A model generated the notes under the pieces. That model was not told the origin of the DNA. It worked only from the letters and a program-made list of their open reading frames with translations, and searched no databases. This document shows positions 46,163-56,005 of a DNA stretch of 64,000 nt, one piece after another (the first letter of the stretch is position 1; the number at the start of each line of letters is the position of its first letter). Both the position numbers and the translations under genes were made by a program. Origin of the DNA: Cafeteria roenbergensis (Eukaryota > Sar > Bigyra > Bicosoecida > Cafeteriaceae); NCBI GenBank assembly GCA_008330645.1, contig VLTN01000026.1, positions 396,468 to 460,467 on the forward strand. Direction: 5' to 3'.

Positions 46163-48586
46163 ATGAGTGCCCGCCGGGGCGCCGCGGCCTTGCGCCACGT
46201 CACGAGGACCAGGTCCGCCCTCTGCACACCTCTGACTGGCCTCGGCGGGATGGCTGCATCGACCTCATCTGCCCAGCCCTTTGCAGGATCGGCCGCGGCC
46301 CTGCCCGCAGAGGGCGGCGCCGCGGCGGCGGCCGGCGCCGGGACGAGCGCTGCCTTCCATCCGTCGGTCGCGGCGGCAGCGGCCCGCGTGGAGTACCTGC
46401 GCCCGGTGCCGTCGGACATTGCCATCTCGCAGGCGGTCGAGCCCCTGCCCATCTCCGAGGTGGCCGCCGCGGCCGGCATCACGCCCGAAGAGCTCGAGCC
46501 TCACGGGTCCTATCAGGCCAAAGTCTCCCTCGGGGTGCTCGAGCGGCTGCGCGACGCGCCCATGGGCCACTACGTCGTGGTTGCTGGCATCAACCCGACT
46601 GCCCTGGGCGAGGGCAAGTCGACCACAACGCTGGGCCTGGTGCAGGGTCTGTCTGCCCACCTGGGCAGGAAGGCCTTCGCCTGCATCCGCCAGCCCAGCC
46701 AGGGCCCCACGTTTGGCATCAAGGGCGGTGCAGCCGGAGGCGGCTACGGTGAGCCATAGCCATATGAGTGCTCTGCGGCGTCTTCCGCAGCTGCCGGCGC
46801 GCGGGGCTTGCATGCGCTGCTGCCGGCTGCTGTTGCAGCAGGTGCGGCTCGTGGTTGCCGCCGAGGCCGAGGCGACGAGCCGCCCCGCCCACGCCCCTCA
46901 GCGGCCGGGGTTCGCGCCCTCGCCGGTCCCTCGCTACCGCCGCCCCCGCTGCGTGCCCTGGGGCGTCTGCTGCCCCGTGCTTGGCCCGCAGCCCAGGTCG
47001 TGCCGATGGAGGCTTTCAACCTGCACGGCACCGGCGACATCCACGCCATCACGGCCGCCAACAACCTGCTCGCCGCCGCCATTGACACGCGCATCTTCCA
47101 CGAGGGCACGCAGCGCGACGCGCGCCTGTTTGAGCGCCTCACCACGTTCAAGGACAACACGCGTGGGTTCGCGCCGGTGCAGGTGCGCCGGCTGGTCAAG
47201 CTCGGCATCGTGCCCGAGGGCACCACCGACCCCGCCGACTGCCCGGCGCCTGCTGAGCTCTCGCCCGAGGACCAGGCCCGGTTCGCGCGCCTGGATATCG
47301 ACCCCGCCACCATCACCTGGCGCCGCGTGGTGGACACCTGCGACCGCCACCTCCGCGGCATCACCGTGGGAACCGGCCCCAAGGAGGTCAAGGGGGTGCC
47401 CCGCGAGACGGGCTTCGACATCACCGTGGCGTCCGAGGTGATGGCCGTGCTCGCTCTCGCCACCAGCCTGCGCGACATGCGCGAGCGCCTGGGCAGCATG
47501 GTGGTGGCTCGCTCCCGCGCTGGCCTTCCCGTGACCGCCGACGACCTCGGCTGCGGTGGGGCGCTCGCCGTGCTGATGCGGGACGCCATCAAGCCCACGC
47601 TCATGCAGAGCCTCGAGGGCAGCCCCGTGATGGTGCACGCCGGGCCGTTTGCCAACATTGCGCACGGCAACTCCAGCATCATCGCCGACCAGATCACCCT
47701 CCGCCTCGCCGGGAAGGACGGCGTGGTGGTCACGGAGGCCGGATTTGGGGCGGACATCGGCGCGGAGAAGTTCTTCAACATCAAGTGCCGCCGCTCCGGC
47801 CTGCGCCCTGGCGCCTGCGTCATCGTCGCCACAGTCCGAGCCCTCAAGACGCACGGAGGCGGCCCCCCCGTCGTCCCGGGCCAGCCCCTGGCCGACGAGT
47901 ACAAGACGGAGAACATCCCGCTGCTGGAGGCGGGGTGCGCGAACCTGGCCAAGCACGTGTCCAACGTGCGCGGGTTCGGGGTGCGGCCCGTCGTGGCCAT
48001 CAACCGGTTCTTCACGGACACCGACGCCGAGGTGGAGCTGCTGCGCCGCAAGGCGCTCGAGGCAGGCGCCGCCGACGCGGTAGAGTGCACGCACTGGTCA
48101 GACGGCGGCAAGGGCTGCGTGGCGCTCGGAGAGGCGGTGGTCAAGGCCTGCGAGGAGGCGCGCGCCGAGGCGGCCTCAGCGGAGGCGGGGGCCGGCCCCT
48201 TCCGCTTCCTGTACGAGCTGGACCAGCCAGTGCGCGCCAAGATCGAGGCCATTGCCACCCGCATCTACGGAGCTGCGGCGGTGGAGTACTCGGACCTCGC
48301 CGCCTCTCAGATTGACGAGTACGAGCGCCTCGGCTTCGGGAACCTGCCAATTTGCATGGCCAAGACGCACCTGAGCCTCAGCGCCGACCCCTCGCTCAAG
48401 GGCGTTCCCACGGGGTTCACCATCCGCGTTCGCGAAGTGCGCGCGTCCGTCGGCGCCGGGTTCCTCTACCCCCTGCTCGGCGAAATCATGACCATCCCGG
48501 GCCTCCCCACGCGCCCAGGCTTCACGGACGTGGACCTCGATTTCTCGGCGGGCGGTAGCGACGCTCGCATCGTTGGCCTCTTCTGA
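46163..48586 (+). CDS. FTHFS: formate-tetrahydrofolate ligase (10-formyl-THF synthetase), probably mitochondrial
   Basis: Exons 46163-46748 and 46992-48586, intron GTGAGC...CCGCAG, 726 residues. It makes 10-formyl-THF from formate, THF and ATP in one-carbon metabolism. An Arg/Ala-rich N-terminus ([21 protein letters not shown]) suggests a mitochondrial presequence, followed by an Ala/Gly spacer. The enzyme begins [17 protein letters not shown]. The P-loop [17 protein letters not shown] is near residue 145, [24 protein letters not shown] continues across the exon join as [20 protein letters not shown], and [43 protein letters not shown] and FVVAINRF-type motifs follow. The end is [19 protein letters not shown]...IVGLF. 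It is monofunctional: there is no dehydrogenase/cyclohydrolase domain. Confidence 0.93.
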
Positions 48587-48971
48587 GCCCGGCGCGCGCA
48601 GCCCTGGCGGAGGACAGCGGGCGCGGCGCGTCAACCGGCCAGACGCCTGGCTCTGCAAGTGCCGCTTGCGGCCCCCGCCCGCTGCGCCGGAAGTCGCCAG
48701 CAGCCATGAAGGCCGGGAAGCATGCCTGGACGGGGGCGCCGGCTGTGCTGAGTGAGGCTCCCACGCCAGCGGTCAGAGGCCGTCGGTCGCGCGAAGGAAT
48801 GCAGTCCCTTGCCCGCACCCACACCTGCAAGGTGCGGCCCGACGGCAACTCTGCAGCCGCCGGCACGGCCACGCCCCGTGCTTCGGCTGCGGGCGCTTTG
48901 CGCGCCTCCCACTCACAGCCGCCCCGAAACGCACCTCGGCTCGCTTAGCCGGCACACTCACCTGGCCCCGT
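48587..48971. other. intergenic region between ligase and phosphatase genes
   Basis: It runs from the ligase stop to the acid phosphatase start, both genes forward. Nothing recognisable is present. Confidence 0.45.
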
Positions 48972-50300
48972 ATGCCGCGCAGCGGCTCCCCGGCGACGAC
49001 GCCGGCGATGCCGGCAAGGTTCGTCCCCATGGAGGTCGGGCGAGCAGACGCAGACCAGCCGCGGGAGCGCCTGACCTTTTCCGACCGCGTAATGACTGTG
49101 GACCGGCGGTGGGCGTGGGCGGTGGCCCTGGCGGCCGTTCTGGCTGCGGCTGCGGCTGCTGCTGCTGCTGCAATGGCTCAGAGTGGGCGCCCCAGCAGCC
49201 CGGCTCCCGACAAGCAGCCGCAGGCCATTTCCCTGCTCACGCTCGGCGACTGGGGCAGAAGGGGGGTCCTTGAGCAGACGCGGGTTGCAGAAGGGATGCT
49301 CCTGGAGGCAGCGGCAGTCCGCGGCACCGCTCCCGTGGTTGCGGTGCTCAGCACAGGCGACCAGTTTTACGACAACGGCGTCTCTAGCGCGTCCGACCGA
49401 GATGACGACCAGTGGCAGGAGTCATGGCGGCACGTGTACTACCCGTCACCGTCAAGAGGGCCGCTGTGGGACGCGGACTTCGTCGGCGCCCTGGGGAACC
49501 ACGACTTGCGCGGCAACGTGGAGGCGCAGGTGGAGCGCCACAGCTGCACGCGCCCAGCGTGGACGATGCCCGGGAGGTACTTTCAGTACAAGGCGTGCAT
49601 CCCCGGCGCGCCCGGGCTGGCGCCAGCGTCCTTTCCGTCGCCGGGCTGCCACGGCGCTGCTGCGGGTAACGGGACCGCGGCGACAAGAAGCCAACAACTG
49701 CGGGGTGCCCAGGTCCACCACGGGTGCGTGTGCGTAGCTGTGATTGACACCACCCCGCTCCTTAAGGCCATGCGCGAGCTCCCAGGCCCTCAGTGGGCAC
49801 GGCTGCGCGGCAACTGCGCGAGCTTGGACCGAATTGCCATGCTTCACTGGCTTAACGAGACCTTGCGCGGATTCGCCCACGGAGGCTGTGCCAGGTCGCT
49901 TGTCGTCGGCCACCACCCCATTGTGTCAGGTGGTGAGCACGGGGGCAACCCGGAGGTCGGGGCCGCAATCCTGGGCGCCATGTCGGGAGTAGCCAGTGTC
50001 TACCTTTCCGGGCACGACCACATGCAGCAAGTGTCGGCAATCCCACTTGAAGCTGCGGCGCCGGCTCCGCCGCTTCAAGTCGTATCTGGCGCCGGCTCGA
50101 CAGTTCGGCGCGACTCCGTGCCGGCCAACACGTCGCTGTGGACCTCGGCCAGCCCAGGGTTTGGCCGCCTCACGTTGCGCAAAGTGGGCCCCACGTGGCT
50201 GCCAGAGAGCTTTGACGCCACGCTGACGCTCTTCGACGTTGACCCCAAATCCGACCCAGGAACGCCGGGCCGCATTGGATGGACCTCTTCCATCCCCTAG
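48972..50300 (+). CDS. purple (tartrate-resistant) acid phosphatase, membrane-anchored
   Basis: An intronless gene of 442 residues from ATG 48972. A hydrophobic Ala-rich helix at about 46-68 ([23 protein letters not shown] region) follows a charged N-terminus, so the protein is probably a type II membrane protein or cleaved after that helix. The metallophosphoesterase core has all five motifs of purple acid phosphatases: LGDWG (about 90), GDQFYDNG (about 130), GNHD (about 175), VGHHPI (about 312) and GHDHM (about 347). These supply the ligands of an Fe-metal centre, including the Tyr that gives the purple colour. The size fits the small mammalian-type (ACP5) class rather than the large plant class. 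The likely role is phosphate release in the secretory pathway or at the cell surface. An insert between GNHD and VGHH is Gly/Ala-rich. Confidence 0.9.
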   Translation: MPRSGSPATTPAMPARFVPMEVGRADADQPRERLTFSDRVMTVDRRWAWAVALAAVLAAAAAAAAAAMAQSGRPSSPAPDKQPQAISLLTLGDWGRRGVLEQTRVAEGMLLEAAAVRGTAPVVAVLSTGDQFYDNGVSSASDRDDDQWQESWRHVYYPSPSRGPLWDADFVGALGNHDLRGNVEAQVERHSCTRPAWTMPGRYFQYKACIPGAPGLAPASFPSPGCHGAAAGNGTAATRSQQLRGAQVHHGCVCVAVIDTTPLLKAMRELPGPQWARLRGNCASLDRIAMLHWLNETLRGFAHGGCARSLVVGHHPIVSGGEHGGNPEVGAAILGAMSGVASVYLSGHDHMQQVSAIPLEAAAPAPPLQVVSGAGSTVRRDSVPANTSLWTSASPGFGRLTLRKVGPTWLPESFDATLTLFDVDPKSDPGTPGRIGWTSSIP

Positions 50301-50899
50301 TTTCGCTCTCGTGGCGAGGCGGCGGAGGTCGCCGCGGCTTCAAGGCGCCCCGCTTCTCCGCCACGTGAGCGGATTCGGCTCGCGCCCATGACCACGTCAG
50401 GGCAAAAAAAGCGTGTGCCTCATTCGTCGCTCGCTGCGCAGAACGCAGTTTGGGGCTTGCTTCTGGCGCTGCGTGGGAGTGCACCGCGGTGCGTTCGGAA
50501 CGCGTTGAAGCGATGCACCCTCGCCCAGCCACGCCTCAGAGTCGTTGCTGGGCGGGCGAGCAGGCGAAGCTGCGGAAGCGTCATGGTCCTCTGCTTGCAT
50601 CGAACCGGCGGGAGCGCGCGGACCTGAGGCTCCGGGCTGGCTCGGTCCACCGCGCACGCGGGGCGCAGCCGGAGGCAGCCACGGTTCCGTTCAGAGAGGC
50701 GAGAGCGCGACGGTCATCTGTGTGCAGCTGCGGTGGGTTGTGTCTGGCCCGCGGCGCGTGCCACGGGCCTTGCCCTGGGCCAGAGAGCGAACCACCCTTC
50801 ATCTGCTTCGCATCCACACATTGGTCGGAGCCGTCACCGAGTCTCAACGCACATCACGCACGCAACAAGCGGCATTCCTTGACCCATACCGGATGCGCA
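50301..50899. other. convergent intergenic region without gene
   Basis: It lies between the phosphatase stop and the stop of the reverse-strand glycosyltransferase-like gene. Overlapping open frames lack any domain. Nothing else is seen. Confidence 0.5.
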
Positions 50900-53545
50900 T
50901 CACGCTTCCCTCATGCTTTGCTGCTGCTCCAGAAGCTCGTCCCGGTTCTTCGCGTGCCACTGGGGCCTCGCAATGAGGTGCATTTCAGGGCCGTGCCACC
51001 TCGTTTCAAAGTTGCCGTGGTCGGTCGTACCGTGGTCGTACCCCCCACCGTGCTTGGTCGCAAGGTCCTTGTTCCAGTTCGAGTCGACGCGCGGGGTGTG
51101 GCCAGCCATGTTCCCGTCGTGACCCGTCTGGTGCACGGCGTGAACGGTGTTGGTCACGTCAACGCGGTCCAGTCCCTGGTGGAAGGCATGGTCGACCAGC
51201 CAGTTGTCGTAGGCCACGCGCCCAATGACGAAGTCGGCAATCTGGCTCCAGTCCAGCGAGTTGCGGTGAACGAAGAAGAAGTCCTCGGCGTCGGGCTGAA
51301 ACACCTTGCCTCGCGCTGCCATCTTGTCGATCACGCTGGGACCGGAAGACCGGTTCAACACCATCGGACTGGACATGGTAAGCGGGAAGGGCATTTCAAA
51401 ATTGGTTCGCTTGCCCACAACGAGCACGCGACGGTGAAGCACGCCCTCGTGGATGCCTCTCTGCACCGCGCGCAGCGCCTTGAGGAGAGCGTCGGTGAAA
51501 ATGATGTCGGCGTTGACATAGCCGTAGAAGGGAGCGGCAGTCGCGTTCTCGATATGAAGGTACATGGACTTGAGCACTGGAGTGCCGTGGCTGTTGGTGC
51601 GGAAGTTGCTCGAGCAAACCACAGACGGGGCCAGCTCTGCGCACAGAGCTTGGATCTGCGGGGAGTCGGTGAACACCGTCATCTCGACGCTCTCGCCTAG
51701 GTTTGCAAACGCGATGAGCGTGTTCCTCTGAATGAGGTACTTTTGCTCCCCCTCAGGCGTGCTGCGGTCCTTATCAAACAGAGTCGTGAACACGCTGAGG
51801 AGCACTCCGGGCTTTGCTGTCGGCACAGCCCCAGGCGGGGATGCAAGAGGCGGCGTAGCGTCTGACAAGGCGCTTGGGCTGGCGGTCGCGGATGGCGGCG
51901 CGACGGTTGGGCTGGCGGTCGCGGATGGCGGCGCGGCGGTTGGGCTGGCGGTCGCGGATGGCGGCGCGACGGTTGGGCTGGCGGTCGCGGATGCTGCGGC
52001 CGAAGCGGTCGCGGATGCTGCGGCCGAAGCGGTCGCGGATGCTGCGGCCGAAGCGGCCGCGGGGTCAAGGGCAGCAGCCGTCGAGCTCGGTTGTGCCGGA
52101 GAAGGCAGAACAGCTGCAGCAGAAGCCGCGGGATCCACAGAGGGCAGCGGTGGCCCAGGCTGGCTACTCGGGAGGCCGAGCACCGCGCCGGGGCCGACCA
52201 TGCTGCATGGACTGGTTGTGGAGGCTGTGCCGTGGACCACGCCAAGACGGACGCGCAACTCCACGACTGGCGGAGGCGCTGGGCCGGCCTCCACGCTTGC
52301 TGCCCTCCATGCTGTAGCAAACTCCGCAGAGTTGGGAATCTGGTCGGGATCGCTTCGAATGGCCTCTGACGAAGCAACCGCTCCTTCACCGCCAGCGGGC
52401 GGCGGCCCAAACGTCAGCAGCGTCGCCGGCATGGTGAGCGAGACGTCCACGAGCGCAGTCCCTGCGGCAATTGCCAGCCCCCGCTGGCCGTCCTGGCTGG
52501 CACGCCAGAACCCGCACCGCTGCGCCACCACCGCCGACAGCAGAGCAGCTGGTGACGCAGGAGCGTGCCCAGACCTGCTTCCCATGCGCAGAGCAGATGG
52601 TGTGAAGAATACGAAACGCAGGCCAGAGCCACCAGCACCAGCCCCTGCACTCCGGTCAGCGGCGACTCCCACCAGAGCTCTGGGTGTGAGAGGCGGCTGT
52701 CGCAGGGTCTGGATGCTAGTGTCTGACAGTGGCAAATCGCGAGCGCGCCCCACCACAGCGACTGCGATCGGCAAGCGGGATTGCTCCAGGTCCAGGGCGA
52801 TGCCCAGGAGCGACTCTACCACTGCGAGGGGCTCTGGGAATGAAACCCCCATTGAGCAAAGCCCCCACAGCTTGGGCAGCAAAGCAGCGTGATTGGGGAA
52901 GGCGGAGAAGAGCTGCTCAGAGAAGCGCCGAACGCTGATGGCCCCAGCTGCCGGCGGGCCAGCTTGCCTGAGAACCCGGATGCCAAGGGCTTGGACACTA
53001 TCACACTCTTGGTGCAGCCAGCAAAACACGACTGGCTGGACAAGCGGCTGAAGCCTGGACAGCGACTCGAGCCAGGGCAGCACTCCTTGCGCGCTCGATG
53101 GCCTGTCCAGCACGACCCCAAACACCGCTGCTGGCGTCGCAGAAGACAGGCGCTCTTGAAGCCACTGCTCGAAGCCGCTTCGGACCGTCCTTGGGGCCAG
53201 CCCGGGAAGCTGTAAATGGCTGCGCAGCGAGTCGCCAGTGGCGCTCACAACCAGCGCGCCGCAGACCACGAGGACCAAGTCTGCATCCAACAAGGCGAAA
53301 AGGCGACGCGTTGTTCTATTTGCTCGAGGACTGACAGGCAGCGGCCGCAAGCTTCGCTCCTGACCTGCGAGCTCGCCGCAGCGTATGCTGCTCACCGCGA
53401 AGCAGCCGGGACGCGCCCTCGACGCGTCGCATGGTTCAGCCCCGCCGCGCTGACTCGAGCCTGCGCCGCCCCCTCGGGCGGGATTGCTGGCAAGTACCAG
53501 GCCCACGGGGGCAGCTCTCCCGCCAAGTCGAGTGCTTGCAACCAC
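50900..53545 (-). CDS. glycosyltransferase-like membrane protein (5' end unresolved)
   Basis: Reverse strand; the frame is open for 881 codons, but the first codon at 53545 is GTG and there is no ATG before well into the protein. A short upstream exon is therefore probably missing from this model. A hydrophobic segment (LVLVVCGALVVSA) near residue 95 looks like a signal anchor. Residues 100-500 are unrecognised. A Ser/Ala/Thr/Pro linker (about 500-590) is made of SAAASATA and SATASPTVAPP repeats. The last 280 residues resemble an uncharacterised eukaryotic GT-A-type family: LSVFTTLFD, QRNTLIAFANL, GTPVLKSMY, FYGYVNADIIFTDALL (NAD in the DxD position), VVGKRTNF, DAEDFFFVHRNSLDW, FVIGRVAYDNWLV and HAVHQTGHDGNMAGH. 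The anchor plus Ser/Thr-rich stalk fits a Golgi enzyme. Donor and acceptor sugars are unknown. Confidence 0.62.
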   Translation of the reverse strand: MVASTRLGGRAAPVGLVLASNPARGGGAGSSQRGGAEPCDASRARPGCFAVSSIRCGELAGQERSLRPLPVSPRANRTTRRLFALLDADLVLVVCGALVVSATGDSLRSHLQLPGLAPRTVRSGFEQWLQERLSSATPAAVFGVVLDRPSSAQGVLPWLESLSRLQPLVQPVVFCWLHQECDSVQALGIRVLRQAGPPAAGAISVRRFSEQLFSAFPNHAALLPKLWGLCSMGVSFPEPLAVVESLLGIALDLEQSRLPIAVAVVGRARDLPLSDTSIQTLRQPPLTPRALVGVAADRSAGAGAGGSGLRFVFFTPSALRMGSRSGHAPASPAALLSAVVAQRCGFWRASQDGQRGLAIAAGTALVDVSLTMPATLLTFGPPPAGGEGAVASSEAIRSDPDQIPNSAEFATAWRAASVEAGPAPPPVVELRVRLGVVHGTASTTSPCSMVGPGAVLGLPSSQPGPPLPSVDPAASAAAVLPSPAQPSSTAAALDPAAASAAASATASAAASATASAAASATASPTVAPPSATASPTAAPPSATASPTVAPPSATASPSALSDATPPLASPPGAVPTAKPGVLLSVFTTLFDKDRSTPEGEQKYLIQRNTLIAFANLGESVEMTVFTDSPQIQALCAELAPSVVCSSNFRTNSHGTPVLKSMYLHIENATAAPFYGYVNADIIFTDALLKALRAVQRGIHEGVLHRRVLVVGKRTNFEMPFPLTMSSPMVLNRSSGPSVIDKMAARGKVFQPDAEDFFFVHRNSLDWSQIADFVIGRVAYDNWLVDHAFHQGLDRVDVTNTVHAVHQTGHDGNMAGHTPRVDSNWNKDLATKHGGGYDHGTTDHGNFETRWHGPEMHLIARPQWHAKNRDELLEQQQSMREA
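51874..52060. repeat. two adjacent coding tandem repeats (33 bp and 24 bp units)
   Basis: Three to four 33-bp units (encoding SATASPTVAPP) are followed by three 24-bp units (encoding SAAASATA) in the stalk of the glycosyltransferase-like protein. The shared word gcggtcgcggatg suggests that one array grew out of the other. Confidence 0.85.
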
Positions 53546-54421
53546 CGCAGCGCAAACATCTGCTGCCCCCGGAAACAGGCAGAGCTCGCTGACGCTTGCT
53601 GGCGGGCGTCACAGGCGCCCGCGCACAGCCCAAGTGTCACAGTCGCCTGGGCGGGACCCGCTTTGCCCAGCAGCACGACGAGTGTGCGCGAACAGCCTGG
53701 GGGGCGGAGGGCTTGTCGATTTCGGTCCGCTTCCTAGCCTGGAAGGGGTGCTGCTCAGCGCCGGCTTGGTCCGCCAGCGCAAAGCCGGCAAGCACCCAAG
53801 GCTACGATGCCAGACCGCACAGTGGGTGCCACCGGCAGCGGCATGAGAGTTCGCTTTAGCGACTGCTGCAGCTGTCCTCTGGAAGACGGTTCCGCTCGCG
53901 GCTCCACAGTCTGCCTGCAGGCCGTCGGCTGTTCCGCCAGTTGCTCGAAGCGCAGCCTCCTTGGACAGCAACCCTCGCCTCGAAGCGGTCGCTTGCAATC
54001 ATCTAGGCGGCTATAGAAGCCATGCTTGCACCGGCCGCTGTCGGCCAGGCACCGTTGACAAGGGCCTGCGCGCGAGGTGGCCGCCAGCGTGCACTGGTTA
54101 GCGCACAAAACGCTTTGCCGGCCCTCATGGACTTGAGCGTGACGCAAGCAGAGTGCCAGCGCCCGGGCCGCCACCACGCAAAGCTCCCATGTCCCGCAGC
54201 CTTGTTTGGCCCGAGCGCTGTGTCCAACGGCGCGGCAATGTATTTCATCGAAAACCAATTCCGAGCTCGGCATTGTCAAGGCGCTCACAACCGCTCGTGG
54301 CCATCCGCTTTGTAGGACGTTCCATCATCGTTGTTGGCCGTGACAGGGAAAGTTGCATTGCCGCTGGCATTGCCGGTCCCTGCGCGGACCGCCACGGGGA
54401 AGACGCCCAGGTCGTCCGCTA
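53546..54421. other. gene-poor stretch, possibly holding the 5' end of the reverse-strand gene
   Basis: A stretch of about 880 bp with only short overlapping frames. A missing first exon of the glycosyltransferase-like gene should lie here, but I could not place it with confidence. G+C is lower than in the coding parts of the window. Confidence 0.4.
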
Positions 54422-54607
54422 ATGAACATCGTTGGGGGAGGGCCTCAAAACTCGCAGCACCATGCCACACACTCGATTCACAGACTCATCAAGAACCAAT
54501 CCAGCATCTCCATCACCGATGGATCACAAACCGCGCGAACCCCGCAATCCCAAGTCCCAAGTCCCAGATCACTCCCATCACGCTGCCACGAGTCGCCACT
54601 CAGTCCG
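54422..54607 (-). mobile_element. solo 3' end of the REL-type non-LTR retrotransposon
   Basis: About 186 bp match the 3' untranslated ends of the two long elements at 56872-57061 and 62348-62537, starting at the same terminal word (atgaacatcgttgggg on the forward strand). The match ends almost exactly where the ORF stop lies in the long copies. Differences are spread over its length, so it is older than the other two. It is a severely 5'-truncated insertion, or a non-autonomous element that shares the 3' tail. Confidence 0.85.
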
Positions 54608-54901
54608 CCAACAAGTCCAGATCTTCGGCGAGGTCGTCCTCGCCGACAGGCGGGCCGTGGCCCGCATTGCTGCCGCGACTGGATACGAACTATGCTCAGC
54701 AACTCACGTGCGGCGCGCGATCGCGCAAAGCGGTCGCGCTTTGGAAGTGCAAAGATGTGCAAAGGCCGAGGCAGAGCCTCCCCTGCGCGGACTGACAACG
54801 ATGTCTCTTCAGCGAGATTCACATCGCAGCCCCCGAACAGTGGAGCGCGCGCCAAGGTTGTGATCTCCATGCCAACGTTCCTCCCGCCACTGCCCTTCCA
54901 G

Positions 54902-56005
54902 TCACGCCACGGCGCACTCGCCGGACGATGCGCGCTCATGAGCCGCAGCGGAGACAGCACTTGCACCGTCGCGCATGCGGATTCGGGCGCTCGTCCGCCA
55001 GGCCAGGAGCCGAAACCGTCGCTCCCAAGTTGTCGGTGTCGTAAGCGCCTCGACGACGTCCCTGTGGCCATTCAGCCGCAGCGTCGCGTGGCTTGCCCAT
55101 GCTGAGACGCCAGACGACGGCGCGGGCGCGCCAGCTTCCCGCAACAGCCGAACCCTAGCGGCGCTGTAGCACTGGAACGCCGCCACGTCAAGGGGTGACT
55201 TGCCTTGCCTGTCTGAGATGCACGGGTCGGCGCCGGCGGAGAGCAGGAGGCGCAGGAGTCGGGTGTCTGGCTTGCGGCATGCCGTATGAAGAGGCGTCGT
55301 GCCGTCGTTCGTCCTGGCCTTGTTCACATCCGCCCCAGCATCCACAAGCAGCCGCGCCACCGCATCGTGACCATTTTTGCATGCGAGGAGAAGAGGTGAC
55401 TCGCCGATGTCCGTCCTGGCCTTGTTCACATCCGCGCCAGCCTCCAGAAGCAGCCGCACCACCGCCTCGTGGCCGAGCTGGCATGCCAGGTAGAGAGGCG
55501 TCGCGCCGATGTTCGTCGTGGCCCTGTTCATATCCACCCCAGCCTCCAGAAGCAGCCGCGGCACCTCATCGCTGCCGGTGAAGCATGCGACGAGAAGTGG
55601 CGTCGCGCCAACGTCCATACTGACCCTGTGAACATCCGCGCCAGCCTCCAAAAGCAGCCGCGCCACCTCATCGTGATCGATCAAGCAAGCGATGAGAAGT
55701 GGCGTCTCGCCGCTGTCCGTCCTGGCCTTATCCACATCCGCGCCAGCCTCCAGAAGCAGCCGCGCCACCGCCCCGTGGCCGTCCTGGCATGCCATGTAGA
55801 GAGGCGTCGCGCCATTGCTCGTCCTGGCTTTGTCCACATCCGCGCCAGCGTCCAGAAGCAGCTGCACCACCGCCTCGTGGCCCTCCTCGCATGCCATGTA
55901 GAGAGGCGTCCGTCCCAATTCGTCACAAACGTTTTCAAGGCCTCGCTCCTCAGCAAGTAGGGCTCCGATCCGCAACGCATCGCCGCGCCGCGCGGCCTCG
56001 AGCAT
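54902..56005 (-). CDS. ankyrin-repeat protein
   Basis: Reverse strand, one exon, 367 residues. It starts MLEAARRGDALRIGALLAEE and then has seven to eight ankyrin repeats of about 34 residues with the canonical G.TPL..AC..GH..V..LLL.AGAD pattern (for example GRTPLYMACEEGHEAVVQLL, GATPLYMACQDGHGAVARLL, GTTPLHTACRKPD). The repeats stay similar at DNA level: the word gccagcctccagaagcagcc recurs every 102 bp, so the array expanded recently. The last 80 residues are non-repeat and basic, then acidic. It is a protein-interaction module; the partner is unknown. It lies between copies of a retrotransposon family in the accessory end of the window, which fits a lineage-specific expanded family. Confidence 0.85.
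   Translation of the reverse strand: MLEAARRGDALRIGALLAEERGLENVCDELGRTPLYMACEEGHEAVVQLLLDAGADVDKARTSNGATPLYMACQDGHGAVARLLLEAGADVDKARTDSGETPLLIACLIDHDEVARLLLEAGADVHRVSMDVGATPLLVACFTGSDEVPRLLLEAGVDMNRATTNIGATPLYLACQLGHEAVVRLLLEAGADVNKARTDIGESPLLLACKNGHDAVARLLVDAGADVNKARTNDGTTPLHTACRKPDTRLLRLLLSAGADPCISDRQGKSPLDVAAFQCYSAARVRLLREAGAPAPSSGVSAWASHATLRLNGHRDVVEALTTPTTWERRFRLLAWRTSARIRMRDGASAVSAAAHERASSGECAVA

Noticed and set aside
53755-54288. A 177-codon reverse-strand frame with many Cys residues upstream of the glycosyltransferase-like gene
   Set aside because: It has no recognisable domain and no convincing donor in phase with the downstream gene; it could hide the missing first exon, but this is unsupported.
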